From contig DOTV01000111.1 of the NCBI GenBank assembly GCA_003520925.1, forward strand, positions 1 to 12,856: DNA of 12,856 nucleotides, in the 5' to 3' direction. This stretch comes from Bacteroidales bacterium (lineage in GTDB: Bacteria; Bacteroidota; Bacteroidia; Bacteroidales; VadinHA17). The translations under genes and the position numbers were made by a program. Below the pieces are notes generated by a model that saw nothing but the letters and a program-made list of their open reading frames with translations, had not been told where the DNA came from and made no database searches. Of this stretch, positions 1 through 7,730 are shown in pieces; within the stretch, counting starts at the first letter, position 1, and every line of letters begins with the position of its first letter.

Positions 1-152
1 ATTTCGATCGTGCATCAAAGTTTTTCTTTGGCGGTTTCATTGAGCTCTTTCCTGAAACCTGGTCTCCATTTCTGGATGGAGTAGCAATTACGGCAATCGG
101 CTGGGTATTTTTGTATTTTTTGTATAAGAAGAAGATATTTCTGAAAGTATAA
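1..152 (+). CDS. Partial membrane protein C-terminus, probably DUF5009/NagX-like acyltransferase
   Basis: An open frame (codons in phase with position 3) runs in from the left edge and ends at TAA 150-152, so only about the last 49 residues are present. They contain a hydrophobic segment (AITAIGWVFLYFLY) followed by a basic tail (KKKIFLKV). This pattern, with a preceding short FPETWSPFL stretch, resembles the end of the DUF5009 / heparan-alpha-glucosaminide N-acetyltransferase-like (NagX) multi-pass inner-membrane proteins common in Bacteroidota, which are thought to transfer acetyl groups to sugars. That identification rests on memory of the C-terminal pattern only. The stop codon directly abuts a GC-rich hairpin repeat. 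The frame and the stop are certain. The family is a moderate guess, and it could be another polytopic protein. Confidence 0.5.
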   Translation, partial: FDRASKFFFGGFIELFPETWSPFLDGVAITAIGWVFLYFLYKKKIFLKV

Positions 153-178
153 CCCCCAAACCCCCCAAGGGGGGCTTA
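151..178 (+). repeat. GC-rich hairpin repeat, family A copy 1
   Basis: The copy has a C-run (153-157), a short spacer, then CCCCCC AA GGGGGG (161-174) followed by CTTA. It begins at the stop codon of the upstream partial gene and is oriented with it. The inverted C6/G6 arms could form a hairpin and may act at the 3' end of the transcript. It shares its asymmetric layout (C-run, spacer, C-run, AA-rich loop, G-run, TTA) with copies at 1589-1616, 1633-1662, 11291-11319 and 11336-11365. Confidence 0.75.
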
Positions 179-208
179 GAATTCTGATATTTTACAAATA
201 ATCAAAAA

Positions 209-1588
209 ATGAAAAAAATATTAACGCTTTCCATTATTCTCTTTGTTATTAGTTTGATCCCAATTCTATCGCAGACAACTCCCCAAAAAGTAACCGATTC
301 GAACACACCTCTTCATGAACTTCAACCTGATTACAAGGTTCCTTATGGCCCTTCAAAAGCAGAGGATATTACAGCAGTCCTGAACCGTATCTATGTATAT
401 CTTGATGCCTCAACACCGGCAAAGGTAATTGACAGCAAAACCAAAGCGGAGCTCAATGATCTTACCAGGCTTACAACGGATGCTGTTTTTAAGCCTGGTG
501 TTTTCAGACTTATCAGCTATGAATGGGGTGTTACATATGGTGCAATGCTCCTTGCAGGAAATGCCACAGATGATAATAAATTCAACGAATATACCCTGAA
601 AAGGATCAGCCTTATTGCAGATATGGCCGGATACTTTAAATCACTTAATCTTGCCTCCACAGCCGGAAACAACCCTGTAAGACCGGTGCTGGATCCGCGT
701 GCTCTCGATGATGCCGGATCGATGTGTGCTGCAATGATAAAGACTTATAATATAACTAAAAGTCGGGCTTTGCGCCCCTATATCGATAACTATATAGACT
801 TTATTTCCAAAAAACAATTCCGCCTTCCGGATGGTACGCTTGCACGGAACCGTCCCCTGCCAAATACTCTCTGGCTTGACGACCTATATATGAGTGTTCC
901 CGCCCTTGCACAGATGGGAAAGCTTACAGGCAATAATGATTACTTTGAGGATGCCTGCGAGCAGATAATCCGGTTTTCTCTGAGGATGTTCAATAAGCAA
1001 AAAGGAATATATATGCATGGATGGGTTGAGAGTATGGATCCACATCCTGAATTTTACTGGGCACGATGCAACGGATGGGCCCTGCTGGCAATGACTGAGT
1101 TGCTTGATGCCATGCCTTCAGCATATCCCCTTAAAAAAGATATTCTGGAACAGTTTCGTTCCCATGTCAAAGGACTTGTCTCCTTTCAGACTGGAACCGG
1201 ATTCTGGCATCAGCTGATGGACAGAAATGATTCCTACACTGAAACATCATCAACTGCAATTTTCACCTATTGTATCGCCCATGGCATAAATATGGGATGG
1301 CTCGATGCACAGGCCTATGGGCCGGCTGCGGTTCTTGGATGGAATGCGGTGCAGACCAGGGTAAACGGGCAGGGGCAGGTTGAGGGGACCTGTGTCGGTA
1401 CAGGAATGGCCTTTGATCCTGCATTTTATTATCACAGACCTGTCAATATTGCAGCTGCACATGGGTACGGACCGGTTATCCTGGCCGGTGCTGAGATGCT
1501 TAATCTCATTAAAAATTACCAGATTGTAATAAACGATTCGGCAGTGATGTTCTACAAACTGGGAACAGACTGGAGAAATAACAGATAA
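209..1588 (+). CDS. Secreted GH105-like unsaturated uronyl hydrolase (divergent type)
   Basis: The 459-residue protein probably hydrolyses the 4,5-unsaturated uronic acid from the non-reducing end of oligosaccharides made by polysaccharide lyases. Residues 1-21 are a signal peptide (lysines at 2-3, hydrophobic core, cleavage near LSQ). The rest fits an (alpha/alpha)6 barrel of the GH88/GH105 group. LDDAG (166-170) and LWLDDLYMSVP (221-231) supply two aspartates in the places of the catalytic pair of YteR-like enzymes, with Asp224/225 as the likely acid. FYWARCNGW (282-290) matches the family WARGNGW motif, but with Cys for Gly. ETSSTAIFTY (345-354) and HGYGPVILAGAEM (418-430) are further family motifs. 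The ATG at 209 is the only start that keeps the signal peptide intact. The gene stands alone between two family A repeats. GH105 versus GH88 or a newer related family cannot be settled by eye. Confidence 0.85.
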   Translation: MKKILTLSIILFVISLIPILSQTTPQKVTDSNTPLHELQPDYKVPYGPSKAEDITAVLNRIYVYLDASTPAKVIDSKTKAELNDLTRLTTDAVFKPGVFRLISYEWGVTYGAMLLAGNATDDNKFNEYTLKRISLIADMAGYFKSLNLASTAGNNPVRPVLDPRALDDAGSMCAAMIKTYNITKSRALRPYIDNYIDFISKKQFRLPDGTLARNRPLPNTLWLDDLYMSVPALAQMGKLTGNNDYFEDACEQIIRFSLRMFNKQKGIYMHGWVESMDPHPEFYWARCNGWALLAMTELLDAMPSAYPLKKDILEQFRSHVKGLVSFQTGTGFWHQLMDRNDSYTETSSTAIFTYCIAHGINMGWLDAQAYGPAAVLGWNAVQTRVNGQGQVEGTCVGTGMAFDPAFYYHRPVNIAAAHGYGPVILAGAEMLNLIKNYQIVINDSAVMFYKLGTDWRNNR

Positions 1589-1616
1589 CGCCCCCTGTCC
1601 CCCTAAAGGGGGATTA
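1589..1616 (+). repeat. GC-rich hairpin repeat, family A copy 2
   Basis: The copy starts at the base after the GH105-like stop codon. A first C-run at 1591-1595 is followed by CCCCC TAAA GGGGG (1599-1612) and ATTA. The 5-bp G/C stem with a 4-base loop is followed by an AT-rich stretch, so it could act as a terminator or an mRNA 3' end stabiliser for the convergent GH105-like gene. It lies in the same orientation as that gene. Confidence 0.75.
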
Positions 1617-1631
1617 AATATAGTCAAAGTT

Positions 1632-2894
1632 TTAGCCCCCCTTCAGAGGGGTTGGGGGGCTATCCGGTTTTATCCCGAGCCATAATAAAGCGCCTATTAG
1701 CGCAAGTCCGGCCGCCACATGAAGCGCATTTTCCCATCCGATCAAACTGGCGATGATTGGTGTGAGTGCCGGTGAGATCAATCCTCCTATGTTGCTTCCC
1801 ATGTTCATAATTCCGCCTGCTGTACCGCTTTTATTTCCTGCTATCCTCATCATCATTGCCCAGAAAGGTCCTTCCACACAAAGGATAAGTGCAGTAGCAA
1901 AAGCAAGACTTATAGCGGCCATAACTGCACTTCCGGTATGAGCCCCGATCGATATCAGAATCCCTGATAATGCCATTCCTGTCAGAGGGACTATTCTTCT
2001 CCCCCATACCGGACCTGATTTTCCTGCAGCCAGACGATCGGAAATCAGCCCGCCAAGTGGAATGGAGACAATTGAAAGCACCCAGGGCAGACTGCTCATC
2101 CACGCTCCGCTCAACAGCCCGAAATGCCTTTCCTGGACCAGGTATAGGTAAAACCATGAAACAAAGATATAGCCCACATATCCCTGAAGAGTATAACTGA
2201 TTGTGAGTAAATAAAAGCTCAGTGAGTTTACATTTCCATTTTTTACTGAAGGTTCAGTTAAATCTGGAGAATTCTGGTCAGACAAAATATAATTGATATG
2301 CGGAGGCTCTTTAACACGTATCCATATCAGAGCTATTATCAATGCAGGAATTGCAGAAACAACCAGAGCCGGACGCCATCCAAACAGGACCATGATATTG
2401 GAAACCAATGGCGGAGCAAGAGCCGATCCAAGTCCGATGGAAGCGATAACAATTCCGTTGGCCCTCCCCTGGTACTGCGGCACAATCCATTTTGAGACGC
2501 CCTGTGCCGATCCCGGATAAGTTGGTGACGCAGTTATTCCGGTAATAAAACGGAAGACCATGAATCCCACCAGAGAAGCAGCTGCAGTTGATTGAAATGG
2601 CCCCCGGCCAATGGCGGTCTGCAGAACTGTAATTATAAACCAGAGCCAGGCTGCTATTGACAAGATCCTCCTGGCGCCAAAACGGTCGGCCAGGGCACCC
2701 GAAGGGATCTGAAACAGTGCATATCCAAGAAGGAAGGCGCTGAAGATCCTGCCCATCTCTATCTGCGATAATCCAAATTCCTTCATCAGAAGGGGAGCGG
2801 CGGTTGAGACATTGACACGGCAAATATAGCCTGCAGTAGCGGTTGCACACAGCATCGCCACAATCGACCATGACCTTGTATCTGATCCTCTCAT
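1632..2894 (-). CDS. MFS anion:cation symporter, hexuronate/aldarate type
   Basis: This 420-residue polytopic transporter belongs to the anion:cation symporter group of the MFS (ExuT, GudP, DgoT relatives), which import hexuronates or sugar acids with a cation. What shows this: Arg26 in helix 1 (YICRVNVSTAAPLL), the early SAFLLGYALFQIPSG segment, the inter-helix motif GALADRFGARR (66-76), and the loop RxxxGxxxG-like region QGRANGIVIASIGLGSALAPP (142-162). A long hydrophilic loop at about 197-223 separates the two halves. The start codon overlaps the stop of the upstream GNAT gene (ATGA at 2894-2891), so the two are translationally coupled. The last nine residues, SPPTPLKGG, and the stop are read from a family A repeat, so the native C-terminus was extended or replaced. 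Beside GH105 enzymes it plausibly imports the unsaturated uronate or its keto form. The exact substrate is inferred. Confidence 0.87.
   Translation of the reverse strand: MRGSDTRSWSIVAMLCATATAGYICRVNVSTAAPLLMKEFGLSQIEMGRIFSAFLLGYALFQIPSGALADRFGARRILSIAAWLWFIITVLQTAIGRGPFQSTAAASLVGFMVFRFITGITASPTYPGSAQGVSKWIVPQYQGRANGIVIASIGLGSALAPPLVSNIMVLFGWRPALVVSAIPALIIALIWIRVKEPPHINYILSDQNSPDLTEPSVKNGNVNSLSFYLLTISYTLQGYVGYIFVSWFYLYLVQERHFGLLSGAWMSSLPWVLSIVSIPLGGLISDRLAAGKSGPVWGRRIVPLTGMALSGILISIGAHTGSAVMAAISLAFATALILCVEGPFWAMMMRIAGNKSGTAGGIMNMGSNIGGLISPALTPIIASLIGWENALHVAAGLALIGALLWLGIKPDSPPTPLKGG
1633..1662 (-). repeat. GC-rich hairpin repeat, family A copy 3, inside the MFS 3' coding end
   Basis: TAGCCCCCC (1633-1641) and GGGGGGCTA (1654-1662) are perfect 9-base inverted arms around a 12-base loop. 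The copy is oriented with the minus-strand MFS gene and contains its final codons and its TAA stop (1634-1632). The stem could serve as a terminator between the convergent GH105-like and MFS genes. Confidence 0.8.
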
Positions 2895-3343
2895 ATTCCC
2901 TTATGCATTAAGATCTCTGATGCACCTTTGATTATGTAATCCTTTAATTCCCCGACAGTTTCGAATCCGAATTTCTCATAGAGTTTGCGTGCCCTGTTAT
3001 TAAATGATGACACACATATAAAAAGATGCCTGGAATTGCTACTGAAAAGATCCTCTGCAAATGAAAGAAGTTTTGTTCCTATACCCTTCCCCCTGAATTC
3101 GGGAAAGACTGCTATTGATTTTATGTAAGGAGAGCCGGCCACTCCTTTTGGATCTAGGAGAAGTATTCCTGCAGGCTTTTCTTTCTCAAATGCCAGGTAA
3201 AGAAGATATTCAGGATCGTAACAGTTCTTTTTACACTGTTCCTCAGTAATCCGGAGCGTTATCCATGGTTCCGATCCGGCAAGAAGATGAGCTGCAAGAT
3301 TCTTTTCCTTGTCATCAGCTAAATGAATATCAAAATCTTTCAT
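2891..3343 (-). CDS. GNAT-family N-acetyltransferase
   Basis: This 150-residue cytoplasmic protein has the GCN5-related acetyltransferase fold, which transfers acetyl from acetyl-CoA to an amine. Motif A is clear: SIAVFPEFRGKGIGTKLL (76-93), with the pyrophosphate-binding RGKGIG at 84-89. Motif B follows as NNRARKLYEKFGF (115-127), typical of small RimI-like members. The acceptor cannot be read from the sequence. It is the first gene of a two-gene minus-strand operon, and its TGA overlaps the ATG of the transporter gene, so both are made together. This pairing of a GNAT with a hexuronate-type carrier is not one I recognise as standard, and the acetyltransferase may act on an imported amino sugar, or be unrelated. 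Its start at 3343 faces the GH106 gene across a 116-base divergent region in which I see no convincing promoter box. Confidence 0.88.
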   Translation of the reverse strand: MKDFDIHLADDKEKNLAAHLLAGSEPWITLRITEEQCKKNCYDPEYLLYLAFEKEKPAGILLLDPKGVAGSPYIKSIAVFPEFRGKGIGTKLLSFAEDLFSSNSRHLFICVSSFNNRARKLYEKFGFETVGELKDYIIKGASEILMHKGI

Positions 3344-3459
3344 AAAATTCTTGTCTGTATCTGAAAATCTTTATGGATTCCTCAAAAGTTAAATCAGATA
3401 AAAATGAATTCTGTTTTATTATTAGGTAAATTTACAATTACATTACCCAATTTTTAATC

Positions 3460-6303
3460 ATGAATAATAAAATAATCAGGACGTATTTATTATTATTTCT
3501 ACTCTTATCCCGGGCTTTACCTGCACAGGAACTCACCTGGCCGGAAATAACAAGAGAAACAAGGCCATGGACGAGATGGTGGTGGCCGGGTAGCATTGTT
3601 AACCCAGCTGACCTCACAGCTGCAATGGAAAAGTACAGCAGGGCGGGTCTTGGAGGAATGGAAGTTGCAGTAATCTACGGTGTTAAAGGACAGGAAGACA
3701 AGTTCATCAACTACCTGTCGCCCAAATGGATGGAGATGTTTACCCATACACTGAAAGAGGCTGATCGTCTGAATATGGGTATAGAGCTTGCCAATGCTTC
3801 CGGATGGCCGTTCGGAGGACCATGGGTAGGACCTACAGATGCCTGCAAAAACATTAATTATAAAACCTGGTCATTGAAGACTGGAGAGACTCTGAACGAA
3901 AAAATAGAATTAGTTCAGCAGCCCCTCGTTAGGCCCGTCGGGGAGAGGCCTGACATTACCAAACTTAAGGATCCCATAAGTAAAAATGGCAATCTCCAGC
4001 TGTACGCGCTCGATCAGATACGGTTTGAAAAACCGCTCCCTTTACAGACATTAATGGCATTTTCTGACAGCGGACAGATAGCAGATCTGACAGGCATAAT
4101 AACTTCCCAGGGAAAGCTTGAATGGATTGCACCACCCGGTAATTGGACTTTATATGCCCTTTTTGAAGGCTGGCATGGAAAGATGTCGGAGCGCGCGGGG
4201 CCCGGTGGTGAGGGAGATGTGATAGATCATTTCTCCGGCAGGGCAATAGATAACTATCTGAAACATTTTGACACAATCTTCAAAGATTATGATCTCCGTT
4301 CACTTCGCGGATATTTCAATGATTCATACGAGGTTGATGATGCAACCGGACAGGCAAGCTGGACAAATGATTTCTTCTATGAGTTTAATCTCAGAAGAGG
4401 CTATGAACTGAGATATAATCTTCCTGCTCTTTTTCAGAAAGATGAGCCGGACAAAAATGCAAGGGTTCTTTCGGATTACAGGCAGACAATTTCTGACCTT
4501 CTGCTAGAAAAATTTACTTCCGGGTGGACCGGGTGGGCTCATAAACAGGGCAAGACAACCCGCAATCAGGCACATGGATCGCCCGGGAACATTCTGGATC
4601 TTTATGCCGCGGCTGATATTCCCGAAACTGAAGGGAATGAGATAATAAGGTTTAAGTTCGCATCTTCAGCAGCAAATGTAACAGGGAAAAAATATGCCTC
4701 AAGCGAAGCAGCAACATGGCTTAATGAACATTTCTTGTCATCCCTTTCCGATGTCAAAAAAGCCGTCGATCTCTTTTTCATCGGTGGAATAAACCATGTT
4801 TTCTTTCATGGTACATGCTTTTCCCCTCAGAATGAACCATGGCCCGGATTCCTGTTTTACGCAGCAGTGGAATTCACACCCTCTAATCCCTTCTGGAACG
4901 ATTTTAAAGGTCTGAACAGTTACATAACACGGGTCCAGTCATTCCTCCAGCAGGGAATGACGGATAATGATATGCTCCTATATTTCCCGGTTTTTGACAG
5001 ATATTCCGTTTATGGAAAAGGAATGCTTGAACATTTCGACGGCATAGGTCCGGCATTCGACGGAACATATTTTAAAACTTCAGCAGAGACAATGATTGAA
5101 AAAGGATACAGCTATGATTTTGTCTCTGATCTCCAGCTTAAAAACACGCTCTGTAATGAAAGCCTGTTGCAGACAGAAGGAAATGTATACAGTACACTTA
5201 TCCTGCCCGGGTGCAGGTATATCCCAATTGAGACTTTTACCCAGATCCTGAGACTCGCCAACGATGGGGCTAAAATAATTTTCTATGGAAACCTTCCCGA
5301 AAATATTTCCGGATGGGCTAATGTGGAGGAAAAAACTTCTTTTTTTGAAAGAATGAAATCAGGCATAAATTTTACTGCCACAAATAACCCCGAGGTACTA
5401 AAAGCCGCATATGGAAAAGGTATGATCCTCACAGGTAATAATCTTGAACAACTTCTGCTGTTTGCCGGGATAGAGAGGGAAAAAATGACAGATCAGAAAC
5501 TGGCCTATTGCCGACGCCAGACTCAGACCGGAACACTCTATTTTGTAACAAACCGTGGAGAAAACGAGTTTGACGGCTGGATACCGCTTCTGGCAGCTGG
5601 CTCATCGGCAGCTATCTTTAACCCGATGGATGGTAAATATGGCCTGGCAAAAAGCAGAGCATCATCAAACGGAGGACTGGAAGTCTATACCAGGCTGAAT
5701 TCATTTGAATCACTGATCATTAATACATACGATATAAAGCCAAAAGGTAATCTGTATGATTTTTACGATCCCTTATCCTCTCCGAATGTTATTAAAGGCA
5801 GCTGGAAAATCGAGTTTACTGAAGGCGGGCCGGCACTTCCTCCCTCCAGGGAGATTCCAGTACCTGTCTCATGGACTGATCTTGGAAACGAAGAATATAA
5901 AAGCTTTTCAGGGACAGCACGATATACGATCAATTTTAGCAGACCGGCTGGCAGTGGAGATGCATGGCTGCTTGACCTGGGTAAAGTATGCCACAGTGCG
6001 AACGTGACACTTAACGGAAAAGAAATTGCGGTCCTTCCCGGGCCTGACTTTCGGGTTGTCATAAGCAAAAAACTATTAAAAGCCAATAATTCTCTATTGA
6101 TTAATGTTTCAAACCTGATGGCAAACCGTATTGCCTGGATGGACAAAAACAGCATACAATGGAAAAAGTTTTACAACGTGAACATGGCTGCAAAATTTAA
6201 ACAGAACAGCAAGAACGGAGTATTCGATGCATCTGCATGGGAGCCAGTTGAGTCGGGACTTATCGGACCTGTGACGCTGACACCTGTAAGGAAGGTCAAA
6301 TAG
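3460..6303 (+). CDS. Secreted GH106-type alpha-L-rhamnosidase
   Basis: The 947-residue protein probably removes alpha-L-rhamnose from rhamnogalacturonan-like or other rhamnose-rich glycans in the periplasm or at the cell surface. A signal peptide covers residues 1-22 (cleavage near LPA/Q). The GH106 core is recognisable from RWWWPGSIVNPADL near residue 40, GLGGMEVAVIYG just after it, and LANASGWPFGG near 110. The family segment NDSYE (287-291) is followed by WTNDFFYEFNLRRGYELRYNL. HGS (372-374) and DIPETE (386-391) follow, and the acidic residues there and Glu291 are candidate catalytic or metal-site residues. From about residue 780 a beta-sandwich, galactose-binding-like domain (GTARYTINF, then LDLGKVCHSANVTLNGK) closes the protein, as is usual in this family. 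Length is normal for GH106. The gene stands alone on its strand, about 100 bases ahead of the GH5-like gene, with which it may be co-transcribed. Family assignment is strong, and the polymer it acts on is inferred. Confidence 0.88.
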   Translation: MNNKIIRTYLLLFLLLSRALPAQELTWPEITRETRPWTRWWWPGSIVNPADLTAAMEKYSRAGLGGMEVAVIYGVKGQEDKFINYLSPKWMEMFTHTLKEADRLNMGIELANASGWPFGGPWVGPTDACKNINYKTWSLKTGETLNEKIELVQQPLVRPVGERPDITKLKDPISKNGNLQLYALDQIRFEKPLPLQTLMAFSDSGQIADLTGIITSQGKLEWIAPPGNWTLYALFEGWHGKMSERAGPGGEGDVIDHFSGRAIDNYLKHFDTIFKDYDLRSLRGYFNDSYEVDDATGQASWTNDFFYEFNLRRGYELRYNLPALFQKDEPDKNARVLSDYRQTISDLLLEKFTSGWTGWAHKQGKTTRNQAHGSPGNILDLYAAADIPETEGNEIIRFKFASSAANVTGKKYASSEAATWLNEHFLSSLSDVKKAVDLFFIGGINHVFFHGTCFSPQNEPWPGFLFYAAVEFTPSNPFWNDFKGLNSYITRVQSFLQQGMTDNDMLLYFPVFDRYSVYGKGMLEHFDGIGPAFDGTYFKTSAETMIEKGYSYDFVSDLQLKNTLCNESLLQTEGNVYSTLILPGCRYIPIETFTQILRLANDGAKIIFYGNLPENISGWANVEEKTSFFERMKSGINFTATNNPEVLKAAYGKGMILTGNNLEQLLLFAGIEREKMTDQKLAYCRRQTQTGTLYFVTNRGENEFDGWIPLLAAGSSAAIFNPMDGKYGLAKSRASSNGGLEVYTRLNSFESLIINTYDIKPKGNLYDFYDPLSSPNVIKGSWKIEFTEGGPALPPSREIPVPVSWTDLGNEEYKSFSGTARYTINFSRPAGSGDAWLLDLGKVCHSANVTLNGKEIAVLPGPDFRVVISKKLLKANNSLLINVSNLMANRIAWMDKNSIQWKKFYNVNMAAKFKQNSKNGVFDASAWEPVESGLIGPVTLTPVRKVK

Positions 6304-6335
6304 CATTTGGCTGTGAGAAGGGACAAAGAATTGAA

Positions 6336-6375
6336 ATCCGTGAAACTTCGTATTAACTCTGTGCAACTCCGTGTT
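6336..6375. repeat. Short-period degenerate repeat, family B (CTCTGTG type)
   Basis: Four related units with a spacing of about 10-11 bases lie between the GH106 and GH5-like genes: ATCCGTGAA, ACTTCGTATTA, ACTCTGTGCA and ACTCCGTGTTT. They are imperfect and non-coding. The reverse strand reads like the ACACAGAG-rich intergenic motif also present at 11366-11388. Function unknown. Confidence 0.6.
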
Positions 6376-6402
6376 TAACAATGATTTATAATACAATTGA
6401 TT

Positions 6403-7566
6403 ATGAACCCAACTAAAATGAACCGTCGTCTCTTCCTGAGGAATACCTCATTAGCAGCGGCAGCAGTGACGGTTGCTGGACCAAAAATCCTGGCAGCATC
6501 ACCAATGGCAGGGAAGAACAATCTTCCCCGCTGGAAAGGCTTTAACCTTCTCGATCTGTTCTCCCCCACCCCGCCACGAAATCCGGGTTCCAATAAAACA
6601 ACTGAGGATGATCTGAAATGGATGTCCGACTGGGGATTTGACTTCGTAAGGATCCCCATGGCGTATCCCAGGTATCTTTCTTTCGACCGGAGCAGGGATA
6701 TCACAAAAGATGAAATGCTCAATTTCGATCCTAAAATCCTGGAAGAAATTGACCAGCTGATTTTTATGGCTCACAAGTACAAACTTCATGTGAGCCTTAA
6801 TCTTCACCGCGGTCCGGGTTATTGCATAAATGCCGGATTTCACGAACCTTTTAACCTGTGGAAAGACAAAGAAGCCCAGGATGCTTTCAATGCACACTGG
6901 TCGATGTGGGCAGAACGCTACCGGAATATTTCAACGGAAAAGCTCAGCTTCGATCTTCTAAATGAACCGGCATATATTGAAGATATGAATGACCAGTTTG
7001 CGCAGAAGGGACCGGTTCCTGGTGAAATTTACCGAAAGGTTGCCGAGGGAGCCTCAGCGGTAATCCGGAAAGCCACCAGGGACCGTCTTATTGTTGTTGA
7101 CGGAAACAGCGGCGGGAGCAATATAATTCCGGAACTGACCGATCTTAACCTTGCACAAAGCTGCAGAGCCTATTATCCTCATTATGTTTCACATTATCAG
7201 GCATCGTGGGTATGGAAAGACCCTTCACAGGCTCCAATGCCGGTCTGGCCCGGGACCATCGATGGCAAACAGTTCGGCCGTGCACAGCTTGAAGAATTCT
7301 ACAAGCCATGGATAGGGCTAGTTGAAAAGGGAGTTGGTGTCCACTGCGGCGAAGGCGGATGCTACAATAAAACTCCTCATCCTGTTTTTCTTGCCTGGTT
7401 CGGTGATATACTTGATATTCTGACTCAGCACAAAATAGGTTACGCTTTGTGGAATTTCAGGGGCGATTTCGGCATTCTCGATTCGGGAAGAAAAGATATT
7501 GAGTACACTGACTGGTACGGTCATAAACTTGACAGCAAGCTGCTGGAACTGCTTAAAAAGTATTAA
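6403..7566 (+). CDS. Tat-exported GH5-like glycoside hydrolase
   Basis: This is a roughly 387-residue (beta/alpha)8 barrel enzyme of the GH5/cellulase clan, a retaining endo- or exo-acting beta-glycosidase. The N-terminus MNRRLFLRNTSLAAAAVT is a twin-arginine signal, so the protein is exported folded. Counting from 6403, Glu188 in FDLLNEP is the acid/base and Glu317 in HCGEGG is the likely nucleophile. FDFVRIPMAYPRY and LNLHRGPG are the early barrel strands expected in GH5. The segment RAYYPHYVSHYQ sits where many GH5 enzymes have HxYxP, so a substrate-site His appears to be Arg here. I recall similar proteins across Bacteroidota with this same pattern, so it may be a subfamily trait. A TTG at 6397 and an ATG at 6418 are alternative starts. 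6418 gives the cleanest Tat signal, while 6403 is the first ATG. The substrate is unknown. Confidence 0.8.
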   Translation: MNPTKMNRRLFLRNTSLAAAAVTVAGPKILAASPMAGKNNLPRWKGFNLLDLFSPTPPRNPGSNKTTEDDLKWMSDWGFDFVRIPMAYPRYLSFDRSRDITKDEMLNFDPKILEEIDQLIFMAHKYKLHVSLNLHRGPGYCINAGFHEPFNLWKDKEAQDAFNAHWSMWAERYRNISTEKLSFDLLNEPAYIEDMNDQFAQKGPVPGEIYRKVAEGASAVIRKATRDRLIVVDGNSGGSNIIPELTDLNLAQSCRAYYPHYVSHYQASWVWKDPSQAPMPVWPGTIDGKQFGRAQLEEFYKPWIGLVEKGVGVHCGEGGCYNKTPHPVFLAWFGDILDILTQHKIGYALWNFRGDFGILDSGRKDIEYTDWYGHKLDSKLLELLKKY

Positions 7567-7616
7567 GAAGGCGTTAAGGCATAACGGCATAAAGGCGCAA
7601 CGGAACAAAGGCAAAA
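7567..7616 (+). repeat. Short-period purine-rich degenerate repeat, family B (AAGGC type)
   Basis: Directly after the GH5-like stop codon there is a run of imperfect 8-11-base units built on AAGGC/ACGGC: AAGGCGTTAAGGC, ATAACGGC, ATAAAGGCGC, AACGG, AACAAAGGC. It is non-coding and similar in style, not in exact sequence, to the other family B stretches. Function unknown. Confidence 0.5.
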
Positions 7617-7620
7617 CAAA

Positions 7621-7729
7621 TAAGCTCCCCTCCTAGGAGGGGGCCGAACGTAAAGAAATTGCCCTGTGGGCAATTTTAGGGAGGAGCCAGCCTGCAGGGG
7701 AGACATGTCGTGGTGTTGGGGGTGGGTTT
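7621..7729 (-). repeat. Composite hairpin element, long variant of family A
   Basis: Read on the minus strand, the element begins just past the serine hydrolase stop (7731) with a C-rich CCCACCCCCAAC. It continues through about 70 bases and ends in CCCCTCCTAGGAGGGG (7627-7642 on plus), a perfect 16-base palindrome, followed by AGCTTA. Its outer arms CTCCCCT (7625-7631) and AGGGGAG (7696-7702) are inverted copies, with a separate strong hairpin between them. It resembles the short family A copies with an insertion in the middle, and it is again oriented with the gene whose 3' end it touches. Confidence 0.65.
7656..7677. terminator. Probable bidirectional terminator hairpin
   Basis: AAATTGCCC (7656-7664), loop TGT, GGGCAATTT (7668-7676) and a further T form a perfect 9-bp stem. 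A-rich and T-rich flanks give a short U tract in both directions. It lies between the convergent GH5-like (+) and serine hydrolase (-) genes, where a shared terminator is expected. It also forms the core of the composite repeat element, so the terminator role is an inference. Confidence 0.55.
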
Positions 7730-7730
7730 T

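Noticed and set aside
1250..1627. Open frame on the minus strand inside the first GH105-like gene
   Set aside because: It lies antisense to a well-supported enzyme gene and has no recognisable domain, and part of it is translated repeat.
2311..2871. Long second frame on the minus strand within the MFS gene
   Set aside because: It is an alternative frame of the transporter gene, rich in Cys and Ser and with no family features.
6397..6402. TTG start for the GH5-like gene
   Set aside because: An ATG two codons downstream (6403) and another at 6418 are better starts. 6418 places the twin-arginine motif right at the N-terminus.
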